From: Apoda limacodes
Taxonomy: Eukaryota > Arthropoda > Insecta > Lepidoptera > Limacodidae
Assembly (NCBI GenBank): GCA_946406115.1
Contig: OX291555.1
Location: forward strand, 13,906,001-13,970,000
Direction: 5' to 3'
DNA length: 64,000 bases
The notes beneath the pieces were generated by a model. That model had not been told where the DNA came from and did not search any database. It saw only the letters and a program-made list of their open reading frames with translations. Position numbers and translations under genes: made by a program. Shown piece after piece: positions 11,846 to 24,108 of the stretch (positions are counted from its first letter, which is position 1; each line of letters opens with the position of its first letter).

Positions 11846-13308
11846 AAAGTCAGCAAAGAGAGAACACATGGTGAAACGCAAAAGCGACGAAACTGCAGCT
11901 CCTAGTTACTTTTGAGTTACATTAAGTTTATGCCATTGGACTCCTTTAAGAGACCGCACATTTCGCAACCAGTTTGAAACCGATTTAAAATGCGTTGCAA
12001 ATCAGTCGCTGTTATCACCGCTGCAAGAATGCAACACAAATTGCATCCAAAAACATTTATATAAAATTGCATAATTTTGTCATGTAATGTTTCACAATAA
12101 TAAATTAATAATAAGTATGTTTAACACAATAAAAAACTATTTTCCTTGTAGGATAAGTATAAAATTGTATTAAGTTAGGTAACAGTAGAGCAGGTTTGTT
12201 TCATTTCCCCTCTTTACTATTTGTTGATATCAAAAATAATATTGTGTGAGTACCGACATGTTGTCGACTTTGTACGCACGACTATCCCCAAAAAAGCGGG
12301 AAATTTAGTTTAATATATATATGTAAAACATATGTCATTTGTTGTGCAAAACTGTACAGAACTACTATGTAAAGTTCTATATAGGCCGTATGTACGGTTA
12401 ATAAGTTACAGGTGAAAATAGTTAGCGTGTTTGTACATTCTTTCTCCCTCACTCCTTGGATAATAGACTGAAGAATTTTAGGTCCATTTTTTGTCAACAA
12501 AGTCTGTAGTCATCTAGTATAGGCAGAAAGCCCTGAGAGCTAGAATTTCAGCTCTTCTCTCACTACGGCCTAACCGTAAACGATCGAACATACCACTATG
12601 CGTCATTAGAACCGCCTCCGAAAGATCTATCTTAGGACACCTAAATCGTCATTATAGCTCCTACCGTTTGGCTATAAAACCTAAAAATGTAAAACAGCGT
12701 TATTTTATAGTCAAGCCGCAAATCGTGTGACTGTGATGGCAATAGCCGATAGAGACCCCAACTGTAAGTAGCGATTTATAGCTAGATAGATATAACTACA
12801 CTTTCGATATATGTCTATATCAACTACTATATGTTGTCTTTCACTAAGTTTTTGTGTGGGCTAGATTTTCAGTCACCACAGTAAGTACAATAAGTTAAGT
12901 ACTAAATCTAGAAGGTTCTATGGAACAACCTCTCCCTCTGATGGGGTTTTTAATTTTTACTATAACTATAGAACGAATTTTGAATTTGTATTCAGTCGAT
13001 CAATAAGCTTCAAAAGGTATCCATCAGATACTAATGTAATGTTTAAAAGTGAAATAATGTAAATATGTGTTAGAATTTAAGCTAGAATGTAAGAATTAGA
13101 AGCATAAGTAAAGCAAAATAAAATCGGTCTGTTGTGTGCATATACGCGTTTTAATATCTCAAGCGCCTAAAAAGAAACTCCTTGTCACGGGCAAAACCTT
13201 GTGCCACAGATATCGAAGGGTCTGTCCGCACAGTCGCATTGAAACCGGCCTGCAGGAAATTCGTGTTTGCGTTTCATAGTTTTGCGGTTTTTTTTTCGAT
13301 GCAACAAA
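11846..13308. other. No gene seen
   Basis: Short ORFs only; no recognised repeat family. Confidence 0.35.
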
Positions 13309-13455
13309 ATGGATGATAACGAAAATAATGGCATTCAATTTGTTTTAAAAGTTAAAAAGTATCCTTGCTTGTACAATACAACACTATGAAGCTACTAAAG
13401 CAGAACTGACACTGATAAAACATAGGCAGAAATCAAAAAAGTAATGAAGATATAA
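13309..13455 (+). pseudogene. Decayed MADF-domain fragment
   Basis: The reading frame from ATG gives MDDNENNGIQFVLKVKKYPC and then LYNTTL, followed in the same frame by three stops among SY, SRTDTDKT and AEIKKVMK. The order fits the start of a MADF DNA-binding domain (V..YP.LY....Y......W.EI...). Such proteins are host regulators and also partners of PIF/Harbinger elements. Confidence 0.5.
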
Positions 13456-13459
13456 ATAC

Positions 13460-14912
13460 ATAACTTCACTTCTTAATCACTTGAGCTAGACATTTAACAC
13501 GCGTCTGTTCTCAAAGAAACTGAAATGATTGTGATAATTTCATCATATTGTGGTACAGTTTAGGTTACGCCGTGTGTGGATAACGTCTGAAACTAGTTCT
13601 AAACCAATAACTTCAAAAGGGTTTCGTTGCAGTTGCGTTTTACCGTCTGTTCATAAATCATTTTCAAATGATGCATTTTGTTCACAGTCTTTTGTAGTCT
13701 TCTTTTTGATAACAGTCTGATGCATGACCTGCATATGGTCATGTTATAATTTTAAAGTTAAATGTAGAACATTTTCAGTAAATTAGGATATCCCCGTGTG
13801 GATGATATGGGATGATGGAAATGTAAGGTGTCTCACCAATAAGTTGTGTAGAACCGCGAGTGATCTAGTTTATTGTCACTCGCCCCGTGTAGATGTTCTG
13901 TCTTACAGAAATATATAAAATTCGATCGTAAACCCGGACGTGGGTATTGTAATTAGAAGTCAATAGAAATTAGAAGAGCAGAGGATGCTGTAACTGTAGT
14001 AGTCTGTAGCAAAAGAGTTATTGTAATATATAAATTAGATATAAGATTAATCCTTTATAGGTATTAGCAGTGCATATACTTATTTGAAAAGATTTACAGT
14101 AAACCTTTTACAAAGATCCCTGATTTTCTGTTGAGTAATCCCTAAGTACACCCCGGAGCCTAGAATTCCTAACTAAGATCTACACAATTTCAAGCTATTT
14201 ACAGTACCTACTCGGTTCTTGCTTTCTCAGGGGTAAAATGTATGAACGTACATCTCAACTCTCGAGCAGGTACTCAAAATAACTTGCTGTCAACAACTGT
14301 AAAGTCTAAAAATAGTTATGAACTATAGTAATTAAATAGACCAAAATAATAAGATTAACTTGGAAAAATCTAGATCTAGATATTAAAATTATTTTTTTTT
14401 CAAAATTTCCTAAATTTAATTAAATTAGCAGCCAACTCAGTCAAACCCTGAGGCGCGTTTTATAAACCCAATTCAAATCAACTCGGGCATCACCGACAGC
14501 AGTTTAGAAAATACATCTTTTTTCTAGAATGTAAACTTTTTTTAATTGATTAATTTATTGAATGAAAAAAAGGGTGAGTATAGATCTCTAGTATCCACGG
14601 TTCCTAACTTAGGGATTTTCCCTCCAGATTTAGGGGGTTAATAAGTGAGATGGGATTTATTAAGGGGTCTGAAATTTTAAGGGGTATTTTCAGGGATTTT
14701 TTGACTCTTTAATATTTTTCAATTTATAATATTAATATTTATTCTTGACCTAGCGACTTATAACGACATCTAGTACGTAATTCTACAACCACTCTGTGGT
14801 GACTGGCGGCAATACTGGCGCCACTGGCGGTCATTTTATTGTCTGTGCAGATGGCGGTTATTGTTGTGTAGAAGTCTAAATCGAAAAGGTGGACCTTTAA
14901 TCCATCCAATAA
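13460..14912. other. Flank of the DIRS element; possible LTR fragment near 13850-14150
   Basis: No gene. The segment at about 13900-13950 has a TATA-like atatataaaat and the string taaacccggacgtggg, which recurs near 63690. This suggests a shared old retroelement. Confidence 0.3.
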
Positions 14913-14949
14913 AATGATGCAAGTTTTACATAAAAATAAAACTTGTATT

Positions 14950-15125
14950 ATTTGCAGAGACGATGCACAGCATCTGTGAGATGGCGTTGTAGTACTTCCG
15001 TTCGATTTCAACCAATCACATCGCTTTTCGATCGTCCCGCCAACGATCGACAAATCAGCGTCAAGTTTATAACCACGTGGCACCAGGAGGGGCGCATACA
15101 GCGCTCAGTGTTTCATAGAAGTCTC
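14950..15125. repeat. DIRS inverted terminal repeat (3' side of the element)
   Basis: It contains gatgcacagcatctgtgag, aaccaatcacatcgctt, cagcgtcaagtttataacc and gctcagtgtttcatag. All of these recur inverted at 22265-22433. Confidence 0.9.
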
Positions 15126-15134
15126 AAACCAGGA

Positions 15135-17752
15135 TAGTCTGGTCAACATGTACCTTTTTGGGTGAAATTTTTGTATAGTCTCCGAAAATTACGATCAAGG
15201 TGTCATTCGATTCGGAATATTATGTAGAAAGTTTAAGAAAAATTCCAAAAGGGGCCGATGAAAATTGCAAAAGTTATAAACAATTAAAAAAAAAAAAAAG
15301 TAGGGGTTTGTTTTTTTTGAATATCTCAAAAACTATCAAAGATATTCGAAATTTGAAAAAAGATCTAAAAAGAGGAGGAAATTTCCTAAAAAAAAGTCCT
15401 GCCTCCCGGAACTGTATCTTTAATATTTATAATTTTTACGGAGCCCTGAAAATAGCGCTAAAAGCGGGTAGTCTGGCTTCCGCTCGCGATTTGTCATTCG
15501 GACACGGTAACAATAAAAATCATTTTAATATATTAAATATGAATATTAAGGAATAAAAAAAATTTAGTACTATTGGGATATATAAATGAACAATAATCCG
15601 TAGGCGAAAAATTTTTATCCCCATTTTTCCATTAGTTATGCATTAGTTAATTAACTACTTTTTCTGAATAGAATGTTAACAGAAAAAACCTGATTATTAT
15701 TAAACTACAACCCTAGGATTTTTTTCACTTCGTGGAGTTATTCTTAAAAGGCATTAAAATAGATCCCCGTTGGAAAAATTTAAAAATGTTAATTTTCAAC
15801 TTTTTTATTAACAATCGAAAACATTAAAAAATTAAAAACTGCATAAAAGTTATTAAAAAAATTTTGTTTTTCAAATATTTCAAATTTTATGATTTCTAAC
15901 GGTTAAAAGTTACATGAAAATATTTTTTTTTAATTTTTTACCGCGATTGTTTAAATAATTGTTATAAACAAATGCATTGTTTATAAGATAATCAACAATT
16001 TTTTTTCCTAATCTACTTGTTGATATAAATTATGATATTTAAGAAAAAAATTATTACTTAAAAAAATTTATTTATTGCTATAAAATGCATTTCTTAATTA
16101 ACAATCGTTTTTTACCACTAAATATAAATATTAAGGAACCATTTTTTCTCTAAAAATCATAAATTCTATTGTCCTTAAATATTCTGGAAAAAAAATTTTT
16201 TTTTTCATTTTTTATTTGTTTATTTAATAAACAATTTGTTATAAACAAATGGATTTTCTTACTTTATTTTTTTTTTAATTCGTAATTTAATTATAAAAAC
16301 AGCTATGTATTATTTTTTATGAAAAAAATTTTTTATCTATTTTTTATATAACTTTTAATATTTTTAGGTCCTAAAATTTGCCTTTTTATCTCGCTCTTTT
16401 TCTTTTATAATTGGTATAACTTTTAAACTATTAAATATACGACAATTATACTTCAAGTCGTTTTTATTTACTATAAATTAATTAACAATTGAAGCTTTTA
16501 ACTTCAGCTCTAGCTCTATTATTTATGTTAATTATTGACAATTGTTTATTAAAATAGATAAAAAATTTTTTCATAAAAAATATTACATAGCTGTTTTTAT
16601 AATTAAATTACGAATTAAAAAAAAAAAAGTAAGAAAATCCATTTGTTTATAACAAATTGTTTATTAAATAAACAAATAAAAAATGGAAAAAAAAAATTCC
16701 AGAATATTTAAGAACAATAGAATTTATGATTTTTAGAGAAAAAATGGTTCCTTAATATTTATATTTAGTGGTAAAAAACGATTGTTAATTAAGAAATGCA
16801 TTTTATAGCAATAAATAATTTTTTTTAAGGAATAATTTTTTTCTTAAAAATCATAATTTATATCAACAAGTAGATTAGGAAAAAAAATTTGTTGATTATC
16901 TTATAAACAATGCATTTGTTTATAACAATTATTTAAACAATCGCGGTAAAAAATTAAAAAAAAATATTTTCATGTAACTTTTAACCGTTAGAAATCATAA
17001 AATTTGAAATATTTGAAAAACAAAATTTTTTTAATAACTTTTATGCAGTTTTTAATTTTTTAATGTTTTCGATTGTTAATAAAAAAGTTGAAAATTAACA
17101 TTTTTAAATTTTTCCAACGGGGATCTATTTTAATGCCTTTTAAGAATAACTCCACGAAGTGAAAAAAATCCTAGGGTTGTAGTTTAATAATAATCAGGTT
17201 TTTTCTGTTAACATTCTATTCAGAAAAAGTAGTTAATTAACTAATGCATAACTAATGGAAAAATGGGGATAAAAATTTTTCGCCTACGGATTATTGTTCA
17301 TTTATATATCCCAATAGTACTAAATTTTTTTTATTCCTTAATATTCATATTTAATATATTAAAATGATTTTTATTGTTACCGTGTCCGAATGACAAATCG
17401 CGAGCGGAAGCCAGACTACCCGCTTTTAGCGCTATTTTCAGGGCTCCGTAAAAATTATAAATATTAAAGATACAGTTCCGGGAGGCAGGACTTTTTTTTA
17501 GGAAATTTCCTCCTCTTTTTAGATCTTTTTTCAAATTTCGAATATCTTTGATAGTTTTTGAGATATTCAAAAAAAACAAACCCCTACTTTTTTTTTTTTT
17601 TAATTGTTTATAACTTTTGCAATTTTCATCGGCCCCTTTTGGAATTTTTCTTAAACTTTCTACATAATATTCCGAATCGAATGACACCTTGATCGTAATT
17701 TTCGGAGACTATACAAAAATTTCACCCAAAAAGGTACATGTTGACCAGACTA
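15135..17752. repeat. 2.6-kb near-perfect palindrome (foldback-type insertion) inside the DIRS element
   Basis: The left arm from 15135 (tagtctggtcaacatgtacc...) is repeated inverted up to 17752. Arms are about 1.2 kb, almost identical with a few short indels, separated by about 200 bp unique spacer (about 16345-16543). A trinucleotide GGA borders both ends and may be a target duplication. Both arms contain the same 118-codon ORF (15200-15556 + and 17331-17687 -). No transposase is visible, so it may be a non-autonomous foldback element. Confidence 0.88.
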
Positions 17753-17766
17753 GGAGCCTTTAAATG

Positions 17767-17861
17767 GATACTGTGCATCGTCTCTGCAAATAATACAAGT
17801 TTTATTTTTATGTAAAACTTGCATCATTATTTGGCATGTGACGATGCACAGCATCTGTGAG
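17767..17861. repeat. DIRS internal complementary region
   Basis: The first part (17767-about 17825) is the inverse of the left outer end (14913-14971). The second part (about 17833-17861) is the inverse of the right outer end (22412-22444). Together they read as the two ends of the element joined. Confidence 0.85.
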
Positions 17862-18077
17862 AGACGTGTCTATAGCTCCTGGTGGCCACATAATGACGCT
17901 ATGTGAAAAAAGGTGACTATAAAATAATAACCTTAAAGGTTTATTCTCAGTCTTATAATCAATTTTAACAACAGCTAGGTATTTTTTGGATAATATAAAG
18001 AAATCCTTAAATTTATCAATAATTAATAAAATCCACAACATTAACATCTACAAGGCAATACCCTTGTTCTTATTATC

Positions 18078-19390
18078 TCAAGTAGGTTCAAAATTAATTG
18101 TTAAGTTAGAAGGGAAAGGGCCCGATCTACCTCTTATTTGCTTACAATAAAATCGCGAGAATGTATTTTTGCTACGCCAGTTTCCCCGAGCCAAAATATC
18201 CTCTATAGGGTAATTTTCATACCAGTTCAGGGACGCCACAGCCGAACGCAAACTGCCAGGTGTTGCAGAGATACCAGCCTCCCGTAATACTGTTTTAACC
18301 CAGTTACCTATTACAGTTCTCGAGGCGGCCCCCACGTTGCCTCGGATTGTTACAAAAAGGGCATCTTTACATTCGACTGCTCGTCTCTGTGTACCTAGCT
18401 CGACAACTTTTCGAAGCCAAAATACGGGACAAATATTTTTATTATGGTGACTCGTAAGTATCCAACCTGACTGCCTGTGTGCTGATGTGTCTGTTTTAGA
18501 TCCGAAGGCCGGATATAAAATAATGTGATCGCCCACATCTTAATAATAATCAGTGGAGACCTTTAATAATGTTAGGTCATGTACTCGCCTACCGGAAGCG
18601 AGAAGCAAAATGCAAGCCAACCTACGAGATGCTTGAAATAAGTTTTCATTATTTATGGACTTATTTTGCAACCAGGCAGCCAAGTCTCTTGGATGGTTTG
18701 TCTGGTTTTGGTCTTTGGAGGGATATGGCTTTTAATATGTGTTTGACCAAAAAATCTGAGTTAAAATTTTCATTATTGACTGTTTTACCAAGGATTAGTA
18801 CTACTGATTTGTGAAGTAAAATTGTTGGGTAAGCCAATTTTTCCTTGAGGAACAAGTGTGCCAAGTATTTTGATAATCTGATATGGTTTGGATGCTTAAA
18901 ATCAAAATTATTTTCTATACACCACTTTGTCCACCGCGACCATGCTGGCTTGTAAGTTCTTAAAGTAGAATCTTTCTAACTGGATGTCAGTAAGTCCTGC
19001 TTGGCCTCCGACCAGTTTTGAATTATTCTGCTCCAGCCCCAATCTTCCAGACATAAAGCTTCATGTCTTGAACGTGAGATGGTGGCCGGCCGGTACTCTG
19101 GTCTATTAAAATCTGATCCAAGTTCGTGATTTTCAAGGCCTTGGCAAGAGCTCGTCTGCGGAGGTCCGGCAGCCAAAATGCCCTCTTCCACATTAGTTCA
19201 ACCAACATGAATAGTCCTTCGGCTGTGTTTAGGTGATGAAGCACTCTGGGAAGCAAGCTCGGCGGAGGAAACAAGTATGCTAGCTGGAATTTCCATTGCT
19301 GACTGAAGGCATTGCAAAATGTTGCTGAGTGATCCAAGCAGTCTTTGGTAGCATATTGTTTCACTACCCTCGTTTCCTTCGAAGCAACAA
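18078..19390 (-). pseudogene. DIRS tyrosine recombinase pseudogene
   Basis: N-terminal pieces include WKFQLAYLFPPPSLLPRVL and WKRAFWLPDLRR; a middle piece reads LAHLFLKEKLAYPTILLHKS. The C-terminal catalytic part (18536-18078) ends PGSLRSAVASLNW, ILARGNWRSKNTFSRFYCK, which carries the second catalytic Arg, the Trp/His position and the nucleophile Tyr. The usual His two residues before the second Arg's pair reads Gly here. Pieces lie in different frames. Confidence 0.8.
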
Positions 19391-19439
19391 ATCTATTTGT
19401 GGTTTGCCAAACTTGCAGAATATTTTCTTGAGAGCCGGT

Positions 19440-20750
19440 TGAAGGAGCCGCCATTCCGAATCCTGCTGGCCTCGTGATAACTTGTCTGCTACATGGTTGA
19501 ACTTCCCCGGAATATACTCTGCAGTTATTGAAATGTTCCATTGATCCAGAAGATGGAGCAACGTGTATGCCAGGTTTAGCAAGCAATCGAACGTGTGCCG
19601 CCTTCTTTTCGGATATATGCCACGACTGTTCGGTTGTCTGATTGTAGCACTAAGTGGCGCCCCTTTAATTGCATCCTGAAGTGTCTCACTGCTGCTATTA
19701 TGGCAAACATTTCTTTGCGGTTGCAGTGCCAATTGGTTTGGTCTGGGCGCTATCTGCCCGATCTCGTGCAATCGTCCAGTTGAGCTCCCCACCCATAATC
19801 TGCGGCATCCGCGGTCAAAAAGTGATGTATCAGATCGGGGTGCAAAAGGCTCTTCGTCTGAGGTCCTTTCAGAGTAGTGATCCACCAATCCAAGTCCTTT
19901 AAGACGACATTCGGTATTGTTAAGGCCTTGTGAAGAGCTAGGTTCTTTAGAACTCGGCAGTGTCTCTGCAGTTGACGACAATGTAGTCTTCCCCTTGGTA
20001 TTACAAAATTGGCAAAGTTGAGAGTTCCTATCATGATTTGAGATTCTTTTAATGTCATTATTCGTTTGCGAGTCATTCTTTGCGTCATTGTCGATATCTT
20101 TTGAACTTTTCTTAGTGGAAGACATTTGAAATTCTGTTTTGTGTTCCAGACTACGCCTAGAAATTCGATTTCCTGAGTGGGTTGTGGCAGTGTGTGACTT
20201 TTTGTAATTTATCGTCCAACCTAACATTTTGAGGGTGTCCATGGCAGTTTCCACATGCGATTGCAATAATTGGTGTGACTGGTTTGCCATCAAAAAATCG
20301 TCTAGGTACACGATGACCTTGACGCCCTTGTTCCGCAAGTACTGTGCTATCCAGTTGGTCAGGGCCGCAAAATTTTTCGGGGCACATGAGAGCCCGAACG
20401 GTAAGCAAGTCATCTGAAAGACTTTTTGCTCGTATACTAGTCGAAGAAATCGCCTGTGGCTCTCCGCGATGCTCAGGTGAAAATAAGCTGATGACAGATC
20501 CAGTTTTGCCATCCAGTCTAGCCTCTGGAGAAAGAGCTTGAAGGGCTTGGGTATTATAAACCGGTTGAGCCGTTTTAAATTGAAGATCGGTCTGTACGAG
20601 TTGACGGGTGAAGTAGTGTTGGCTTGGAGGTAAATGGCAGACGCATTCCCGTAATCATGTCGAGAAGGGCCTCCGGAGCCCGAAGCATCTGCCACTGCCT
20701 TCGATACGCTCGAAGACAGCCTCCATAAAACAGGCGCTGAGGGGGCAGTG
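19440..20750 (-). pseudogene. DIRS reverse transcriptase/RNase H pseudogene
   Basis: The RT part has SYRPIFNLKRLNRFI, LDLSSAYFHL, LPFGLSCAPKNF and the catalytic YLDDFL. A frameshift near 20195 moves homology into another frame (EIEFLGVVWNTKQNF...). RNase H follows with TADAADYGWGAQL (catalytic Asp) and LQSDNRTVVAYI, then shifts frame again to YIPGKFNHVADKLSRG. The 443-codon ORF at 19364-20695 is therefore not one real protein: its middle is out of frame. Confidence 0.85.
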
Positions 20751-20752
20751 AG

Positions 20753-21094
20753 TCATTTGTCAAAGTGTCTTTTACCTGGTCGACCGTCCTTCTTAAACGG
20801 CTTTTTGGCTTTAGACGAGTGGTTTTGCTTGGAGCCGTTTCCGCTGAATTTATTAGTTTTTCTGATAAATTGGTCATTTTCTCTTGAACGAAAGGAACTA
20901 TTTATTGATTCGTTATCAATCACTGGTTTCTTTATTTTTCTAAACGGTTTTTGATTTGATCTTCCTTTTTCCCTGATAAACCAAAGTCGGACCCACTTTT
21001 CAATGCCACCCGTACTATCTATGTAAGCGCGCAGCTGGTTTTCATCAAAAAGATGACTAGAACTCGGAGGAATCTTACGCAAACCCTCACGCAA
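20753..21094 (-). pseudogene. DIRS gag/RT linker segment (basic, Lys-rich)
   Basis: An open stretch with ENQLRAYIDSTGGIEKW and a very Lys/Asn/Ser-rich region, in a different frame from the gag segment before it. It is the probable nucleocapsid-like end of gag. Confidence 0.5.
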
Positions 21095-21115
21095 GTTCGT
21101 GTTTGATATTTCGCC

Positions 21116-22119
21116 TTAGATCCGCTCCCGGCGATTTTCAATATACTCTGCTCGTTTTCCGCAAAGGAGTTGCATGATTTCCTCGGAAACTTTGTGAAAT
21201 TTTGAGCTAGGATTAAACAATTCCGATATATTATCAAAGATATTTGATGCTGACAAAACTGTTGTCGGTAAAGCTGCCCAATCGATAAACTGCTGAAGGT
21301 TTTGATTAAGAATCTCACGTTGAGCTAACAACCCGTTACTTATAGCTGCTACGATTTTTTCGGAACTGGCAGTATAATCTTTTTACCTTTAATAAATTGC
21401 CGAAGCTAGTCATTAACTTCGAGGTCGAAAAATCCCGATGTTGCACAATGGACTTTTAAAACTTCAGTATATCGTACATCTTTCCATGAATTAGTACCAA
21501 AACGTTGTAATACATCAAGTTGTTTAACGCGTTCTGGCTTAGAACGAGGTACTTTAGGATCTTTTAGGGTGGTATTTATTACACTCAAGTTCAATCGCGG
21601 TGCTTCGATTGAGTCAAAAACATTTGCGGCGGGGCGATTTAGATTAAAGTTGAGCAATGTAGGCCCAATAAGCTCCGGCCCCGGCTGCGAACCAGATGCG
21701 GCAGTAGCATTTGAACTAGTGTGGGTAGGTAGCGGAACATTTGCAACAGTGTCGCCTGCATCAACCGAGCGACATACAGTCGGGATGGCAGGAGAAGAAG
21801 TGCGAGCTGTATAAGCACTAGTTGACGGTAATGGTACTAAACAACCCGACACGTTGTAAGCGTGGACCAAAAGGTTTGTTAATGCATTAACTTGGTTCGA
21901 CAAAATACTGATGTCTGACTCACCGCGTTTCCGACGTTTAGACTTGCCTAAAGATACCTGCGATGACTCGGAGTGTGATGAAGACTCCGAATCGCTCGAA
22001 GAGGCGTGGTCTCACTTACGGCCTAATCCGGGAGACGATATTCCAGACGGCCCAGGCTGGAATTCAGTGTCAGCAGCGACACCTGGGTCGGAATCGATTG
22101 CAATTTCTTTTTCACTCAT
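21116..22119 (-). pseudogene. DIRS gag pseudogene
   Basis: ATG at 22119; MSEKEIAIDSDPG and a Ser-rich N-terminus follow. A TGA at 22012-22014 replaces what is probably an Arg codon (CGA). The frame resumes through NQVNALTNLLV and Thr/Ser/Pro-rich sequence to a conserved-looking SWKDVRYTEVLKV, then hits a stop at 21406. Homologous sequence (KKIILPVPKKS, NLQQFIDWAAL) continues in changing frames to about 21116. Confidence 0.75.
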
Positions 22120-22264
22120 TTCAACTAATAACGACAGCACTTTAAAATTTATGTAATAATAGTTTCTTAGTTTTCAACACTATAACACTATATTTTATTA
22201 ATTTGTTATAAAACAAGTAATTCACTATATTTCTGTAGTTCAGAATAAGATGTTGTTCGAACGA

Positions 22265-22444
22265 GAAGTAACGACGCTATGAAACACTGAGCGCTGCATG
22301 CGCCCCTCCTGGGGCCACGTGGTTATAAACTTGACGCTGATTGGTCGATCGTTAGCGGGACGATCGAAAAGCGATGTGATTGGTTGAAATCGAACGGAAG
22401 TACTACAACGCTATCTCACAGATGCTGTGCATCGTCACATGCCA
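22265..22444. repeat. DIRS inverted terminal repeat (5' side of the element)
   Basis: Inverted copy of 14950-15125, with a few mismatches (e.g. tggccccagg for tggcaccagg on the minus strand). Confidence 0.9.
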
Positions 22445-24108
22445 ATTAATGTTACATTTATTCAATGTCAATGTATGATTTCAAAAAATCTGAAGACGAA
22501 ATATTTTATATATTAAATAACTTATAATACAAAGACTTTTAAAACATATTACAGCATATTATTTCTAAAACACTATGAATTTATATTTATATATTTTTTA
22601 GGGGGACAACTCAATGATTAAGGCGATATTAGGGGATTTTGACACAAACTTTAGGGATAAATATTTTTGAGAGTTGATAACACTGCTAGTATCCCAACTC
22701 GCACAAATGTAAGCGTTCGCTCGTTTTCTTATTGACGGTATATCTTGGGAACAGTCTCGATTATGCAAGTACATTCACGGATCTCAAAAGGCAAGACTTA
22801 TTTACATACATGGCCTATGTGCGTGGAATGCGACCCTCCTGTACAAAGTCTAAAAGGTCTAAATTACAGATGGAGTGCAGTAATTTTAACAACATAGTTT
22901 GTAACAATTTCTTTATTCTATCAACAATGTATATCAAAAATGTATGTGCCATAAAAGCATTGAAAACATTTATTTAGTTAACAATTTTCCTCATAAAACA
23001 AAAAATCAAGTAGTCAAAGGTACACAATAAAAAGGTCATAAACCATTTGTTCTTATACAAAAAAGTAATTAAAAGTAATGATAAAAATAAATTAATATAT
23101 GTAAAACTATGGTAGCATTTTGCAAAAAAAATAAGCCTTCTTTTATATATTATATCTATTATTGACTATGAAAAACATATAAAATAGGTAAAAATATTAT
23201 GCTATAATTTTGCAAAAAAATACGCCTCATGAGTAATGACTATATTACGTAAGTATGGGACGTATACAACACTACATATTTACGAATCCAGAATTTCATA
23301 AATACATTTCGTGTTTGATGAAAAACCCTTATTTTTGTAAAAAATATAAAACTTTACTCATAAACTATAAATAAAATCATATTTGTGGCCATATGTCATA
23401 ATATTCCATGAATTCTGTTTCAGGCTATTAAAAAACATAAAAAGATCCTAGAATGAATCTATTCAAATCCTAGAGACAATCTAGATAAAGCAGTGTTGGT
23501 TGAATGACGACCTAGTTAGGGCCACGGAAAGGCACAGAATGTGCGACTCAGAATGGTTAATTTAAGAAATTTAAAAAGCCTGCCAGCTGCTAGCAGTGGG
23601 TGGATGTCTAGTTGCTGATTACCATAATTATAATGAAGAAGATATTCTATAAGAATTAAATAACTTTTCGAGGAATCACAAGATATAAGGTCACTAATTA
23701 TTTGGAACATCAATTGATATGTTATATGTGTGAAAGACAACAGAGTTTTTATAAGTAAAATGTGAAATTTAGTTTTAACATAGATTACGCAAACAAGAGT
23801 ATTTTGTAAATTCATTACTGTTTTAAAATGTTAATATAAGTATTGATTCTAAATACATACTGGATTGTATTTACAAATTCGGTGATGCGTCATACGTAAA
23901 GGCACACGTGTAAAAAAGAAAAGAAAAATGGGGTATATATATAACAGGAGTGGAGTAATTAGGTGGAGGAAAAACACGGGTCGAAAAAAGTGAAGACGGG
24001 TTGAAGAGATTAGCAAAATGCAATAGGAACTAAATTGGGAAACTGTGACATATGTGGTTCAAATAGCTGAGAAGTTAAGCAAAATTATTTCTTTTTACCG
24101 TCTTCTTT
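22445..24108. other. AT-rich stretch downstream of the ARMT1-like stop codon
   Basis: No coding sequence. The part next to 24109 should hold the ARMT1 3' UTR, but no AATAAA was found close by on the minus strand. The nearest seen is near 22912-22917 (tttatt on +). Confidence 0.4.

Larger units (their letters stand above)
14913..22444 (-). mobile_element. DIRS1-like tyrosine-recombinase retrotransposon, interrupted
   Basis: On the minus strand the order is inverted terminal repeat, gag, RT, RNase H, tyrosine recombinase, internal complementary region, inverted terminal repeat. The two outer ends (14950-15120 and 22265-22433) are inverted copies. The region 17767-17861 joins sequence complementary to both outer ends, the hallmark of DIRS circle replication. 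Without the 2.6-kb insert the element is about 4.9 kb, a normal DIRS length. All genes carry stops or frameshifts. Confidence 0.9.

Noticed and set aside
19364..20695. 443-codon ORF as one intact retrotransposon protein
   Set aside because: Its middle is out of frame with the RT and RNase H homology. The true homology crosses frames near 20195 and again in RNase H, so it is a pseudogene.
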